NCBI GenBank assembly: GCA_037139095.1
Contig: JBAXHD010000007.1
Span: 1 to 64,000 of the forward strand
From: WLMZ01 sp037139095
GTDB taxonomy: Bacteria; Actinomycetota; Acidimicrobiia; Acidimicrobiales; Ilumatobacteraceae
Length of the DNA: 64,000 nt
Reading direction: 5' to 3'
Part shown: positions 41,198-50,048 of the stretch, in pieces
Position numbering within the stretch: position 1 is the first letter of the stretch
How the letters are laid out: the number at the start of each line of letters is the position of its first letter
Notes under the pieces: model-generated
The model's database searches: none
What the model saw: only the letters and a program-made list of their open reading frames with translations
Told to the model about the DNA's origin: nothing
Translations under genes and position numbers: made by a program

Positions 41198-43278
41198 GCC
41201 TGCACCTCGGAGTTGGCTTGCGGTTCTGTCGGACTCGCCGGTTCGATCGCTGCGGCGGCTGGCGTCTCAGCAACATTGCGACGCCCCATTGAGTACTTTG
41301 CGAGCAGGTCACGCAGCTTGGTGACCTGGCTACCAAGTCCTCCGGGCATCACCAACAGAATGAACATCATGCCCACCGACGTAGACAACAGCCTCCATTC
41401 GATAGACGGCAAACGCAACGAGCCTCGGGCGTAGACGGCACCGATGATGACGCCGGTGATCGAGCCAAGCCCGCCGATGATGGCAGCCGTAAAGACTCCA
41501 AAGCTTTCGCCCACCGAGTACTGAGACAGGCTGAATGCGTGGTTTGAATGCACCAGCAGACCGCCGGCCACGCCGGCGATTGCGCCACTGAGCATGAACG
41601 CCGCAAGCTTGGATCGCACGGTGGCCACCGAGAAACTCTGCGCCGCACGCTCGTTATCGCGCAGCGCAACAATGACCCGCCCTGAGCGAGAACGGCGAAT
41701 GCCGCGCACCACAAGAATGATCAGCGCCAAGATGATCATCGAGTACACATAGAACCGAGTTGGAGTGTCGACGTTGATGCGACCAAACAGCGGATCGATT
41801 TTGAGCCGCGTATTCGGGATCCACCCGAAGAAGCGATCGTTCAGCAACCACGACGACACACTGAGGCCAAACGCCAGCGTGGTCACAGCAAGGTACAAGC
41901 CTTGCAGCCGCAACGCCGGCAAGCCAACGAGCAATGCAGCGACGGCGCCGGCCAATGCACCAGCGAGTAGCGCCAACGACAGATCAACGTGCCAACGCGA
42001 AGTACACAGCGCACTGACTGCGGCACCAACCGCCACAAACCCCATCTGGCCGAGCGAGATCTGACCGGCCCAACCGGACAGCACCATCAGCGACAGCCCG
42101 ATGACGACGAAGACGATGACCTCGGTGAGTTGAATCAAGCGGTCGACTCGCAGCGTCAGCGGTAGAAGCACCAGCGCAGCGGCAAGCAGCGTTGCCCCGC
42201 CCCAGCGAACGATGCGCATCGGAGTCAATCGGGCGACCGCAGCATCGAGTGGTCGAACCGCTTCCGAACCGCGCCACGACGAGGACGCGTCGGTGTCGCT
42301 ACGGCTCACCGAGCGGCGCTGGAACAGCAAGACCACAAGCACCACGGCCGAGACCATCGGCACGACTAGAAGTGGGCTCTGCGCATGCCACGTGACCCAG
42401 TAGTCAAGAAATCCGATGGCAACTCCGGCGATAGCAACCGTTGCGAGATGCTGCAGCCGACCAATCACAAGGGCCGCGAGAGCGAACAACAAGTTGGTGA
42501 CGTCGAAAGCGCTGCCGATAGGTGCGCCAAGAATTCCGGCGCGAAGGAACAGGGCCACAAATGACAAGGCCGCAGCCAACGCCCACACCACGGTGGACAA
42601 CCGCGCCACGGGAATACCGAGCATGTTGGCTCGGTCGCTGCGCTCGGCCGATGCGCGCACTGCAACGCCGATTCGGGTGCGGTTCAGGAACAACGCAACA
42701 AGCACCATCACGATTGGTGCAACGATCAGCGCAACAAAGTCGTTTGAGAGAAGGCGGAACGGCCCGATGTCGAGCTTCCACGGGAACATCTGTGGCAAGC
42801 GCTGCGAGGCCGCATTCTTGCCCCACCAACGCGGTACCAAGATGCCGAGCAGCACGAGCACCTGAGTGATGCCCAACGTTGCGACAGTGAGCACAAGTCG
42901 CGATGCGTTACGAAAGCGACGAACGATCACCAACTCAACAATTGCGCCAAGAGCTACCGCAATCACCAAGCCGACAACAAAGCCCAATGGATACGGCCAA
43001 TGCGAGAAGACCACGAGAGCGACGGCGAACGAAGTAGGCACCGAGCCGAGGTCGGCCTGCGCAAAGTTGAGTACGCGGTTGGCTCGATAGACAAGCGCCA
43101 GCCCGATAGCCAACAGCGCATTCAACATTCCGAGCACAAGCCCGCGCACTGCACCACCCCAAGGCAAGGGCCAAAGGTTGAACGCGACAACGAGCGCGAC
43201 AATGACTGCGAAGCCAAGCGAGGCGCGTTGCGCACGCCGCGCAGGCTCGGATCCCCTCATCCGTCCGAACATCCCCAT
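41194..43278 (-). CDS. LivH-LivM fused branched-chain-type ABC permease
   Basis: A 694-residue permease with about 16-18 hydrophobic helices. The first half has LivH features (LVLGMLNALLAIGLALVYRANRVLNFAQADL), the second half LivM features (FVVIGLSLMVLSGWAGQISLGQMG and ALRDNERAAQSFSV, the EAA-like coupling loop). One chain thus provides both halves of the channel. The TGA overlaps the ATG of the MFS-LivF-LivG gene (ATGA). The open frame reaches back to a GTG at 43296. I chose the ATG at 43278, but later ATGs at 43272 and 43260 are possible. First gene of the operon, divergent from a YihY gene. Confidence 0.87.
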   Translation of the reverse strand: MGMFGRMRGSEPARRAQRASLGFAVIVALVVAFNLWPLPWGGAVRGLVLGMLNALLAIGLALVYRANRVLNFAQADLGSVPTSFAVALVVFSHWPYPLGFVVGLVIAVALGAIVELVIVRRFRNASRLVLTVATLGITQVLVLLGILVPRWWGKNAASQRLPQMFPWKLDIGPFRLLSNDFVALIVAPIVMVLVALFLNRTRIGVAVRASAERSDRANMLGIPVARLSTVVWALAAALSFVALFLRAGILGAPIGSAFDVTNLLFALAALVIGRLQHLATVAIAGVAIGFLDYWVTWHAQSPLLVVPMVSAVVLVVLLFQRRSVSRSDTDASSSWRGSEAVRPLDAAVARLTPMRIVRWGGATLLAAALVLLPLTLRVDRLIQLTEVIVFVVIGLSLMVLSGWAGQISLGQMGFVAVGAAVSALCTSRWHVDLSLALLAGALAGAVAALLVGLPALRLQGLYLAVTTLAFGLSVSSWLLNDRFFGWIPNTRLKIDPLFGRINVDTPTRFYVYSMIILALIILVVRGIRRSRSGRVIVALRDNERAAQSFSVATVRSKLAAFMLSGAIAGVAGGLLVHSNHAFSLSQYSVGESFGVFTAAIIGGLGSITGVIIGAVYARGSLRLPSIEWRLLSTSVGMMFILLVMPGGLGSQVTKLRDLLAKYSMGRRNVAETPAAAAIEPASPTEPQANSEVQA

Positions 43279-43323
43279 GCAGGTAAGAACGTACACCGCT
43301 GGGTGAGCACTATTGTGAACCGG

Positions 43324-44208
43324 ATGGCCGCGCGCGACAAACAGACGAAACCCGCGTGGACAAGCCGTGCGTTCGCAACGCGACTTCGAAGTCGCTCAAA
43401 AACAATCGATTTCGTTTTTGACGGCATCGATGGCTTCCGGAGGCACCGCACCGGGCGCCACGCCGCACTGCTTGCCCACTACGGATTCCTGTCGATCTTT
43501 CCGTTGCTGCTTGCGCTCACGACCATTTTGGGATTCGTGTTGCAAGGCGATCCAGGGTTACGCAATCGCATTATCAACTCGGCGCTCGCCAACATTCCAA
43601 TCATCGGCCAGACCCTGAGCGTGAACCCGGCCGATCTTCACGGCAACGTTGTGGTGCTCATCGTAGGAATCGGTGGCAGCTTGTGGGCTGGCACCAAGAC
43701 GTTCGTGTTTGCGCAGATTGCAATCAACGACATTTGGGAGGTCCCCGACCATCAGCGACCAACTATTGCGTCAAGCCGCCTACGCGCGCTGCTCGCTATT
43801 GGTGTGGTGGGCTTGGCGCAAATCGGCACCGCCATCGTCACCGGAATCATCGGCGTCAGCGGTGTCTCATGGCTCAACCGAATCCTGTTGGTGCTGAGCG
43901 CTGTGATCATCAACGTGGCCGTCGTCGCTGTCAGCTATCGAGTGCTCACCGCCCGACACCTCACACGGCGCCAACTCATACCTGGCGCAGTGGGCACTGG
44001 CCTGAGCTTCTCGGTGCTGCAAGTCTTCGGAGCCACCGTGGTGCTGCACGCGATCACCAATGCGGCTCCGGTCTACGGCACGTTCGCATCGGTCATCGGA
44101 CTCATCACGTGGATGAGCCTTCATTCGATAGTTGCTCTTCTTGGAGTAGAGGCAAACGCTGCGCTCGATCGCCTCCCCCGACAAACCCCTACGCTGACGA
44201 CATCATGA
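43324..44208 (+). CDS. YihY/BrkB-family membrane protein
   Basis: A 294-residue protein with about six hydrophobic helices. RRHRTGRHAALLAHYGFLSIFP at the start of the membrane part and LHSIVALLGVEANAALDR at the end are family signatures (YihY, formerly 'ribonuclease BN', virulence factor BrkB). The role is unknown, possibly efflux or lipid-related. An ATG at 43324 or GTG at 43315 could be the start. The TGA overlaps the ATG of the PhyH gene, indicating coupling. A long upstream extension in the same frame belongs to the opposite-strand permease. Confidence 0.8.
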   Translation: MAARDKQTKPAWTSRAFATRLRSRSKTIDFVFDGIDGFRRHRTGRHAALLAHYGFLSIFPLLLALTTILGFVLQGDPGLRNRIINSALANIPIIGQTLSVNPADLHGNVVVLIVGIGGSLWAGTKTFVFAQIAINDIWEVPDHQRPTIASSRLRALLAIGVVGLAQIGTAIVTGIIGVSGVSWLNRILLVLSAVIINVAVVAVSYRVLTARHLTRRQLIPGAVGTGLSFSVLQVFGATVVLHAITNAAPVYGTFASVIGLITWMSLHSIVALLGVEANAALDRLPRQTPTLTTS

Positions 44209-45020
44209 AGCTGCACCCGTTCAACGAATCGTTTGCATGGCGCTCAACGAACACCACCAACGGCCACACGTTTTTGTCTACGGCGCAGATCGAGCAGTTC
44301 GACCGCGATGGCTACTGTCTCGTCGAAGACGCGTTCTCGTCTGAGACATTGGCAACGCTCACTGCGGCCATCGACCCCTTCGAACAACAGGGCACTGAGT
44401 TCTTGCGCACCCAACCCGACGAGACCTTCTTCATCGCCAAAGCAGATGCAATTACGTTCACTGTGCATCTCGTGGCGCGTAACGAGGTGTGCCGCGAGTT
44501 CACTCGGCACGATTCTCTCCTTGGCGTCACGGGCGATCTCATCGGCGACAACGTGAGCATGTACTGGGACCAAGCTGTCTACAAAAAGCCCGAGCCCGTG
44601 CGCGACTTTCCATGGCATCAAGACAACGGTTACGCATACGTAGAGCCTCAGCAATACCTCACCTGCTGGGTACCGCTCACCGACGCCACCGTCGACAATG
44701 GCTGCCCATGGGTTGCCCCTGGCGTGCATCGGGTCGGCACGCTCGAGCATGCGGTGGGTCCATACGGATTGAGTTGCTTCGATTCATTCGAAGACGCCAT
44801 TCCAGTAGAGGCCCCGGCCGGCAGCATCGTGGTGTTCTCATCGCTCACGCCGCATCGCACCGGGCCCAACCGCACCGATCAGGTTCGCAAGAGCTACATC
44901 GTGCAATATGCACCGACCGGCTCGATCATCCGTAACGGCGCAGACCCCACCAACACCACCGCAGCCAACGACCCCAAGCGCCAATACGAAGTCCTTCGTC
45001 ACGGAATCGCCGTTGCCTAA
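44205..45020 (+). CDS. phytanoyl-CoA dioxygenase-family Fe(II)/2-oxoglutarate oxygenase
   Basis: A 271-residue PhyH protein. The iron-binding HxD is in FPWHQDNGYAYVEP, LTCWVPLTDATVDNGC continues the fold, and the distal His lies in LTPHRTGPN with the 2-oxoglutarate arginine in VRKSYIV. It should hydroxylate a small organic substrate, which is not determinable. The ATGA overlap with the YihY gene indicates shared translation, although a functional link is unclear. Confidence 0.88.
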   Translation: MKLHPFNESFAWRSTNTTNGHTFLSTAQIEQFDRDGYCLVEDAFSSETLATLTAAIDPFEQQGTEFLRTQPDETFFIAKADAITFTVHLVARNEVCREFTRHDSLLGVTGDLIGDNVSMYWDQAVYKKPEPVRDFPWHQDNGYAYVEPQQYLTCWVPLTDATVDNGCPWVAPGVHRVGTLEHAVGPYGLSCFDSFEDAIPVEAPAGSIVVFSSLTPHRTGPNRTDQVRKSYIVQYAPTGSIIRNGADPTNTTAANDPKRQYEVLRHGIAVA

Positions 45021-45185
45021 CTCCTCGCTGAACCCGCGGTCCCTGAGACACCTTTCACCGCGAGACACGTGACTCAACCGTCAACACCGAAAAACTGACC
45101 GTTAGTTTCTGTGCGTCGGTTTGGAATCAATCTCACCGCAATCGGGTTCAATAGACACCCGCTCCTCATGTACGAAGGACTCCGC
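45021..45185 (+). promoter_or_regulatory. intergenic region upstream of folBK
   Basis: A 165-base gap with no supported gene. AAGGA six bases before the ATG at 45186 is the ribosome binding site of the FolB-FolK fusion. In-frame codons further upstream do not resemble the family. Confidence 0.4.
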
Positions 45186-46037
45186 ATGGACAAGATCGAA
45201 ATCACCGGCCTTCGCGTGATGACCGTCGTTGGTGTTCTGGCGCACGAACGCGAGGCGGCACAACCGCTTGAGTTCGACATCATCCTCGAGGGCGACCTTC
45301 GCGACGCTGGCGTCAGCGACGACCTCGTCGACACCGCGCACTACGGAATGGTCGCCCAGCGCGCAGCAGCAATCGCCCGCGAATCCAAAGACGAACTTCT
45401 CGAACGTTTGGTGCACCGCATCGCCGAAGACGCACTCACCTTCGATCGCGTCGAAGCGGTCGATGTCATTGTTCGCAAACTGCGCCCGCCAATCCCCGAA
45501 GATCTCCAGCACACCGCCGTGCGCATTCGCCGCACCCGCGCCGACCTACAGATTCCGGCACGCACCAGTCACCGCGCCGTCATCGCGTTGGGCACCAATC
45601 TTGGCGACCGAGTTGCCTACCTCAAGCTCGCTGTCGAAGAACTCGGCAACACGCTCATCGGGCAGTCGCAGGTGTATGAGACCGCCCCAGTTGGCGGCCC
45701 CGAGAATCAGGGTGCCTATCTCAACATGGTTGTGGCGGTTGAGACATCGCTCGACCCGTTCGCGATGTTGCGCCGCTGCCAGCGCATCGAGTCACTCGCG
45801 CTGCGTCAGCGCGTGGTGCATTGGGGCCCGCGCACGCTCGACGTCGACCTGTTGTTCTTCGACGACATCACGATCACCAGCCCCGAGCTCACGATCCCGC
45901 ACCCGCGGTATGGCGAGCGTCGTTTCGTGCTCACCCCATTGACCGAAGTGGCCCCCGAACTGTGCCCCGAGAACTGGCAGGCAACGTTGCCTCCCGACGA
46001 CATCACTCCACTCGGGCCGCTGGCCGATCTGTACTGA
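45186..46037 (+). CDS. folBK: bifunctional dihydroneopterin aldolase / HPPK (FolB-FolK fusion)
   Basis: A 283-residue folate enzyme. Residues 1-118 are FolB (DKIEITGLRVMTVVGVLAHE, with conserved DLVDTAHYGMVAQ). Residues about 130-283 are FolK: ALGTNLGDR, ETAPVGGPENQG, and HWGPRTLDVDLLFFDD with IPHPRYGERRFVLTPLTEVAP. Both active sites look complete. The fusion channels dihydroneopterin to the pyrophosphorylated pterin. It converges with a DHPS-like gene, which would be the next step, but that gene is divergent. Start supported by AAGGA. Confidence 0.93.
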   Translation: MDKIEITGLRVMTVVGVLAHEREAAQPLEFDIILEGDLRDAGVSDDLVDTAHYGMVAQRAAAIARESKDELLERLVHRIAEDALTFDRVEAVDVIVRKLRPPIPEDLQHTAVRIRRTRADLQIPARTSHRAVIALGTNLGDRVAYLKLAVEELGNTLIGQSQVYETAPVGGPENQGAYLNMVVAVETSLDPFAMLRRCQRIESLALRQRVVHWGPRTLDVDLLFFDDITITSPELTIPHPRYGERRFVLTPLTEVAPELCPENWQATLPPDDITPLGPLADLY

Positions 46038-46062
46038 TCGATCACTCGTGATTGACCCACCA

Positions 46063-46845
46063 CTAATCGATCAGGCCGAGCTTTCGCTCGAGCGCGCGCA
46101 CCTGATCGGGATAATGCACACGGCCGTACTCGGGCCGTTGCCGCAACACGATCTCCATCAGTTCCCAATGTTGCGGCGTGTCTTTCCATGGCAACGCGAT
46201 GTACAGCGGCAGGTCCCAACGACGCAACTGATCAAGGTTGCTGTAGACCCGCTTTTGATACACGTAGCGGTCTTCCCAAGCCCAGTTGCTGGGAGCAAAG
46301 CCAGTACCCGGATCGATGATGCAACGATGGCGCATCCCGAATCGATCGGCGTCGAGAAGGCGAGCTTCAAAGAACTCGATCAGTGTGTCTACCGGGTCGG
46401 CCTGAACGTGCTGCATCTCGCGAGGGTTGGGGCCGCTCAAGAACGGCAACACAATCGGCACGTCGAACTCGGCCGCAACCTCCCACATCTCGTCGGTCTG
46501 CATGCCATCGGCCGCATTGAGCACCGTGGCACCAGCCTCGATCGCTCGCCGCGCCACTTGCGGGCGCCAGGTATCAACGCTGAGCGGGGTGCCCAGCGCA
46601 GCCAGAGCAGGCACCAAGTGCTCAAGTCGCTTCCACTCGGTTTCCCAGCCCACCACGGTTGCCGAGTCGGTGCTGCCTTGGCCACCAAGGTCGAGTCCGT
46701 CGGCGCCATCGGCCAGCAATTTGCGCGCTCGGCTCACTGCCTGTTCCACCCCCGAAACGATCGAGTCAGTATTCAGCGAGTCGGGCGAGGCATTAATCAC
46801 AGCAAACAGTTCCACGCTCAGCGAGGTTATTGGTCGTGAGTCCAT
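46063..46845 (-). CDS. dihydropteroate synthase-like protein, divergent
   Basis: A 260-residue TIM-barrel protein related to FolP. The pterin-site segments are recognisable but altered: AVINASPDSLN (usual VNVTPDSF), DGLDLGGQGSTDSA (usual DVGGEST), SVDTWRPQVARRAIEAGATVLN and IIDPGTGFA. The usual late KxxGR and RVHD-type motifs are not seen. It could be a FolP2-like paralogue or an enzyme acting on a related pterin. The convergent FolB-FolK gene makes a folate role attractive. Its ATG at 46845 is 14 bases from the divergent GpgS start. Confidence 0.65.
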   Translation of the reverse strand: MDSRPITSLSVELFAVINASPDSLNTDSIVSGVEQAVSRARKLLADGADGLDLGGQGSTDSATVVGWETEWKRLEHLVPALAALGTPLSVDTWRPQVARRAIEAGATVLNAADGMQTDEMWEVAAEFDVPIVLPFLSGPNPREMQHVQADPVDTLIEFFEARLLDADRFGMRHRCIIDPGTGFAPSNWAWEDRYVYQKRVYSNLDQLRRWDLPLYIALPWKDTPQHWELMEIVLRQRPEYGRVHYPDQVRALERKLGLID

Positions 46846-46859
46846 CTACCCTCAGCGAC

Positions 46860-47735
46860 GTGAGTCCCGTGCGCACATTCGATGCATCATCGTTCACCAT
46901 GAGCGACGCGCTTCAGGCCAAAGGAACGCGCACCATCAGCGTGTGCCTGCCGTGCAAAAACGAGGCAGCCACCATTGGCGAACTGGTGCACATGTTGCGC
47001 ACGACACTGGTCGATACCCACGGCTTGGTCGACGAACTCATCGTGCTCGACGACAACTCAACCGACGACACGGCGGCTATCGCAGCCGCCAACGGCGCAA
47101 CCGTTGTGTCGGTGAATACGGTCAACGATGTCTACGGCGAAGGGCGGGGCAAGGGCAATGCCCTGTGGGCCACGGTGGCCGCAAGCACCGGCGATTTCAT
47201 TTTGTGGTGCGATGGCGACGTCACCAGTGTCGAGCAAAGCTGGGTTCTCCGCTTGCTCATGCCGCTGCTCACCACCACCGATGTGGCGCTCGTGAAGGCC
47301 AGCTATCACCGCCCCACCGATCTCGGCGGTGGCGGTCGCACCACCGAACTTGTGGCCCGCCCACTGCTCAGCTTGTTCCTCCCCGAACTCACCGGGCTGC
47401 ATCAGCCGCTCAGCGGCGAGTTCGCCGGGCGACGCAGCGCTATCGAGCAGATTCCGTTCGTGCAGGGCTGGGGTGTAGAGATTGCGATGCTGGCCGATGT
47501 GGCCGAGCGTTTCGGCGCCGCAGCAATCGCGCAGGTCGATGTTGGCGAACGTCACCATCGCCATCAAACGCTCGACCGTCTCGGCGTGCAAGCAGCCGAG
47601 GTGATGGCCACCCTGCTCACTCGCGTTGGCGCCGACAAAGCGTTCGCCAATCAGCAACTTGCTCTCCTTCGCCCCAACGGCGTGGGCGAACCATTGAACC
47701 TCGACGAGCGCCCACCGATGCGCTCGGTTCGCTAG
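46860..47735 (+). CDS. gpgS: glucosyl-3-phosphoglycerate synthase (GT81)
   Basis: A 291-residue GT-A glycosyltransferase. ISVCLPCKNEAATIGELV is the nucleotide-binding entry, LDDNSTDDT follows, GRGKGNALWAT and the metal-binding CDGDVTS (DxD) are next, and GELTGLHQPLSGEFAGRR-like text corresponds to the acceptor loop. The pattern matches GpgS, which makes the precursor of glucosylglycerate, an osmolyte and starter for polymethylated lipopolysaccharides in actinobacteria. GTG at 46860 is the best start, with earlier TTG/GTG codons in frame at 46830 and 46836. Confidence 0.85.
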   Translation: MSPVRTFDASSFTMSDALQAKGTRTISVCLPCKNEAATIGELVHMLRTTLVDTHGLVDELIVLDDNSTDDTAAIAAANGATVVSVNTVNDVYGEGRGKGNALWATVAASTGDFILWCDGDVTSVEQSWVLRLLMPLLTTTDVALVKASYHRPTDLGGGGRTTELVARPLLSLFLPELTGLHQPLSGEFAGRRSAIEQIPFVQGWGVEIAMLADVAERFGAAAIAQVDVGERHHRHQTLDRLGVQAAEVMATLLTRVGADKAFANQQLALLRPNGVGEPLNLDERPPMRSVR

Positions 47736-47768
47736 GCCTTCGCTCGGCTCTCACTCAGGCCTTCGCCG

Positions 47769-48656
47769 CTACAGCGAGCGCAGCATCTGCAGCGATTCTT
47801 CGAGCAGCGCGAGATGCTCATCCACTGTCGAGCACGGCCGGTCGGTTGCCCCCAACATCTTCGACGACATCGTGCTCACTGAGAGGTGGGTGCCTCCAAC
47901 GGCTTTCCATCCGGCCGCTTCGGCCGCACACTTTTCGACGCCGCGACCCGTGTGGATCTGCGCACCCACCGGATACGTGACCGAGTCACGACCGCGCTCA
48001 TGAAGCATTGTCCGTAAGCGTTCGAGCGCTGCCTCAATACGGCCACCTGCCGCACCGAAGTAGAACCCGTCACCCACTGCTGCGGCACGAGCCATCGCTG
48101 CGTCGGAACCACCACCGAACCAGATAGGAATCTGGCGTTGCGGCAACGGCAGCAAACCAGCGCGATCTACTCGGTGATAGCGGCCCGTGTAGTCGATTAC
48201 TGGAGCGCCCCAGAGCTGACGTAACAGCTCGATCTGCTCATCGAACCGCCGAGCGCGGTTGCGGTACTCGGTGCCCAACGATTCGTACTCAACATGGTTC
48301 CAACCGGTGCCAACACCAAGCACGAACCGACCATCGGACAACAGATCGATCTCGATGGCCTGCTTGGCAACCAAGGCCGTTTGGCGCTGGGGAAGGATCA
48401 GCACACCGGTCATCAACTCAACATGCTTCGTGACGCCAGCGAGATACCCGAACAGCACCATTGGTTCGCGAAACGGATCGGTCTCTGTGTAGGGGCCCCA
48501 CAGCGGAGGTTCGCGGTCAGCGTGCACTGCGCCGAGCACGTGGTCGTACGCAATGATGCGGTCGTAACCCATCTGCTCGACAGCTTGAGTCCAGTGTCGC
48601 ACTGCACCCGTATCGTTGCCGATCTCGGTTGTGGGAAGCACTGCGCCAAATTTCAT
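47769..48656 (-). CDS. LLM-class F420-dependent oxidoreductase
   Basis: A 295-residue luciferase-like monooxygenase-fold protein. MKFGAVLPTTEIGND starts the barrel, LMTGVLILPQRQTALVAKQ and LSDGRFVLGVGTGWNHVEYE contain the flavin/F420 contacts, and IPIWFGGGSDAAMARAAAVGDG closes the cofactor site. It resembles TIGR03619-type actinobacterial enzymes that use F420. Substrate unknown. Convergent with gpgS and divergent from an amidase. Confidence 0.87.
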   Translation of the reverse strand: MKFGAVLPTTEIGNDTGAVRHWTQAVEQMGYDRIIAYDHVLGAVHADREPPLWGPYTETDPFREPMVLFGYLAGVTKHVELMTGVLILPQRQTALVAKQAIEIDLLSDGRFVLGVGTGWNHVEYESLGTEYRNRARRFDEQIELLRQLWGAPVIDYTGRYHRVDRAGLLPLPQRQIPIWFGGGSDAAMARAAAVGDGFYFGAAGGRIEAALERLRTMLHERGRDSVTYPVGAQIHTGRGVEKCAAEAAGWKAVGGTHLSVSTMSSKMLGATDRPCSTVDEHLALLEESLQMLRSL

Positions 48657-48704
48657 GTGTCTGTGCTAGCAGATGTCGTGGCCGCCATGCACCAAGATGG
48701 AGTC

Positions 48705-50039
48705 ATGTCTAACGCTTCGCTCATCACCACCTCCCAACAAGTACGCAGCGGCGAGCGCTCTGCCGTAACCATCGTCGCCGAGGCGCTTGCTGCGATTGAA
48801 GCGCACAACCCGCGCGTGAACGCGTTCATCGCCGTTCAAAGCGACCGGGCCCTTGCCGACGCAGCGGCGCTCGATGCTCGCATCGCCAATGGCGACGTTG
48901 TCGGGCCACTCGCTGGTGTGCCGCTCGGAGTCAAAGACACCGAAGACACCGTTGGTTATCCCACCACGTTCGGTTCATCGCTGTGGCGTGATGCCCCAAT
49001 CGCAACCGACGACTCGGTGCTGGTGCGCCGCCTCAAGGCTGCTGGTTGCATCGTGGTCGGCAAGACCAATACACCCGAACTCGCGGCCAAAGGCACTACC
49101 GATAATCCATTGTTTGGGGCCACACGCAACCCGTTCAATCTCGATCTCACATCGGGTGGATCATCGGGCGGATCAGCCGTAGCAGTGGCCACCGGTATGG
49201 TCCCCGTAGCCACGGGCTCGGATGGCGGCGGGTCAATCCGCATCCCGGCGGCCGCATGTGGGCTTCCTGGTTTCAAGCCATCGCTCGGCCGTGTGCCTGA
49301 CGGCGGTCCACAACCCGTCGATTGGCTTGACCTCACCACTCGTGGCGCGCTCACGCGCACGGTCGACGAATTGATTGCCGTGCTCGACGTAATCGTTGGT
49401 GCCGAACCCACCGATCTGCGCTCACTGCCATCGCCCTCTACGCCATGGACTCGCGCTGTTGCCGAACGCGCAATGCCAACTCGCGTGGCCTGGAGCCCAA
49501 CGCTGGGTTACGCCGATGTCGACCCTGCTGTAATCGCGGCGTGCGAGATTGCGGTACAGCAACTTGCGAGTGACGGAGTCGAGATCGTTGAGATTGCAAA
49601 CGTGTTCGACATCGATCCCGTGATGGACTGGATCACGCTGGTTGCCAGCTACCTCAAGCGTTCGGTAGGCAACCGCGATCGCAGCGAAATGGACCCGATG
49701 GTTGCAAGCTACGTGGGCATGGCCGACGGCATCACGGCCCAGCAGATGGTGCTCGCCGAGGATGCTTGTCATCACCTCAACCTTCGCCTCGTCGAAGTGT
49801 TTTCAACATGCGATCTGCTGCTCACACCAACGCTTGCCTGCGACCCTGTTGACGTGAACGGCAGCGACGTGAACTTCGTGCGCTCCACCTATCCGTTCAA
49901 CCTCACCCGCTCGCCCGCAGGCACCATGCCCGTGGGCAAGAGCCCAGCCGGTATGCCCGTGGGTCTACAAATTATTGGCCCGCAGCACGACGATGTGGGC
50001 GTGCTGCAACTGATGCGCCATCTCGAGACGCGCGGCTGA
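48705..50039 (+). CDS. amidase-signature family hydrolase
   Basis: A 444-residue amidase. The Ser-Ser-Lys triad is visible: K77 in GVPLGVKDTEDT, S153 in TSGGSSGGSA and S177 in TGSDGGGSIRIPA, with the same spacing as GatA (75 and 24 residues). It hydrolyses an amide in the cytoplasm. It is too dissimilar in context to be GatA (no gatC or gatB nearby). It lies convergent with an agmatine degradation operon, so a polyamine-derived or other amide is conceivable (inference). ATG at 48705 chosen. Confidence 0.88.
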   Translation: MSNASLITTSQQVRSGERSAVTIVAEALAAIEAHNPRVNAFIAVQSDRALADAAALDARIANGDVVGPLAGVPLGVKDTEDTVGYPTTFGSSLWRDAPIATDDSVLVRRLKAAGCIVVGKTNTPELAAKGTTDNPLFGATRNPFNLDLTSGGSSGGSAVAVATGMVPVATGSDGGGSIRIPAAACGLPGFKPSLGRVPDGGPQPVDWLDLTTRGALTRTVDELIAVLDVIVGAEPTDLRSLPSPSTPWTRAVAERAMPTRVAWSPTLGYADVDPAVIAACEIAVQQLASDGVEIVEIANVFDIDPVMDWITLVASYLKRSVGNRDRSEMDPMVASYVGMADGITAQQMVLAEDACHHLNLRLVEVFSTCDLLLTPTLACDPVDVNGSDVNFVRSTYPFNLTRSPAGTMPVGKSPAGMPVGLQIIGPQHDDVGVLQLMRHLETRG

Positions 50040-50048
50040 CCCAACTGC

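Noticed and set aside
46427..47980. 517-codon plus-strand frame running across the DHPS-like, GpgS and LLM genes
   Set aside because: It overlaps three recognised genes in other frames and is Arg/Ser-rich, typical of a GC-rich shadow frame.
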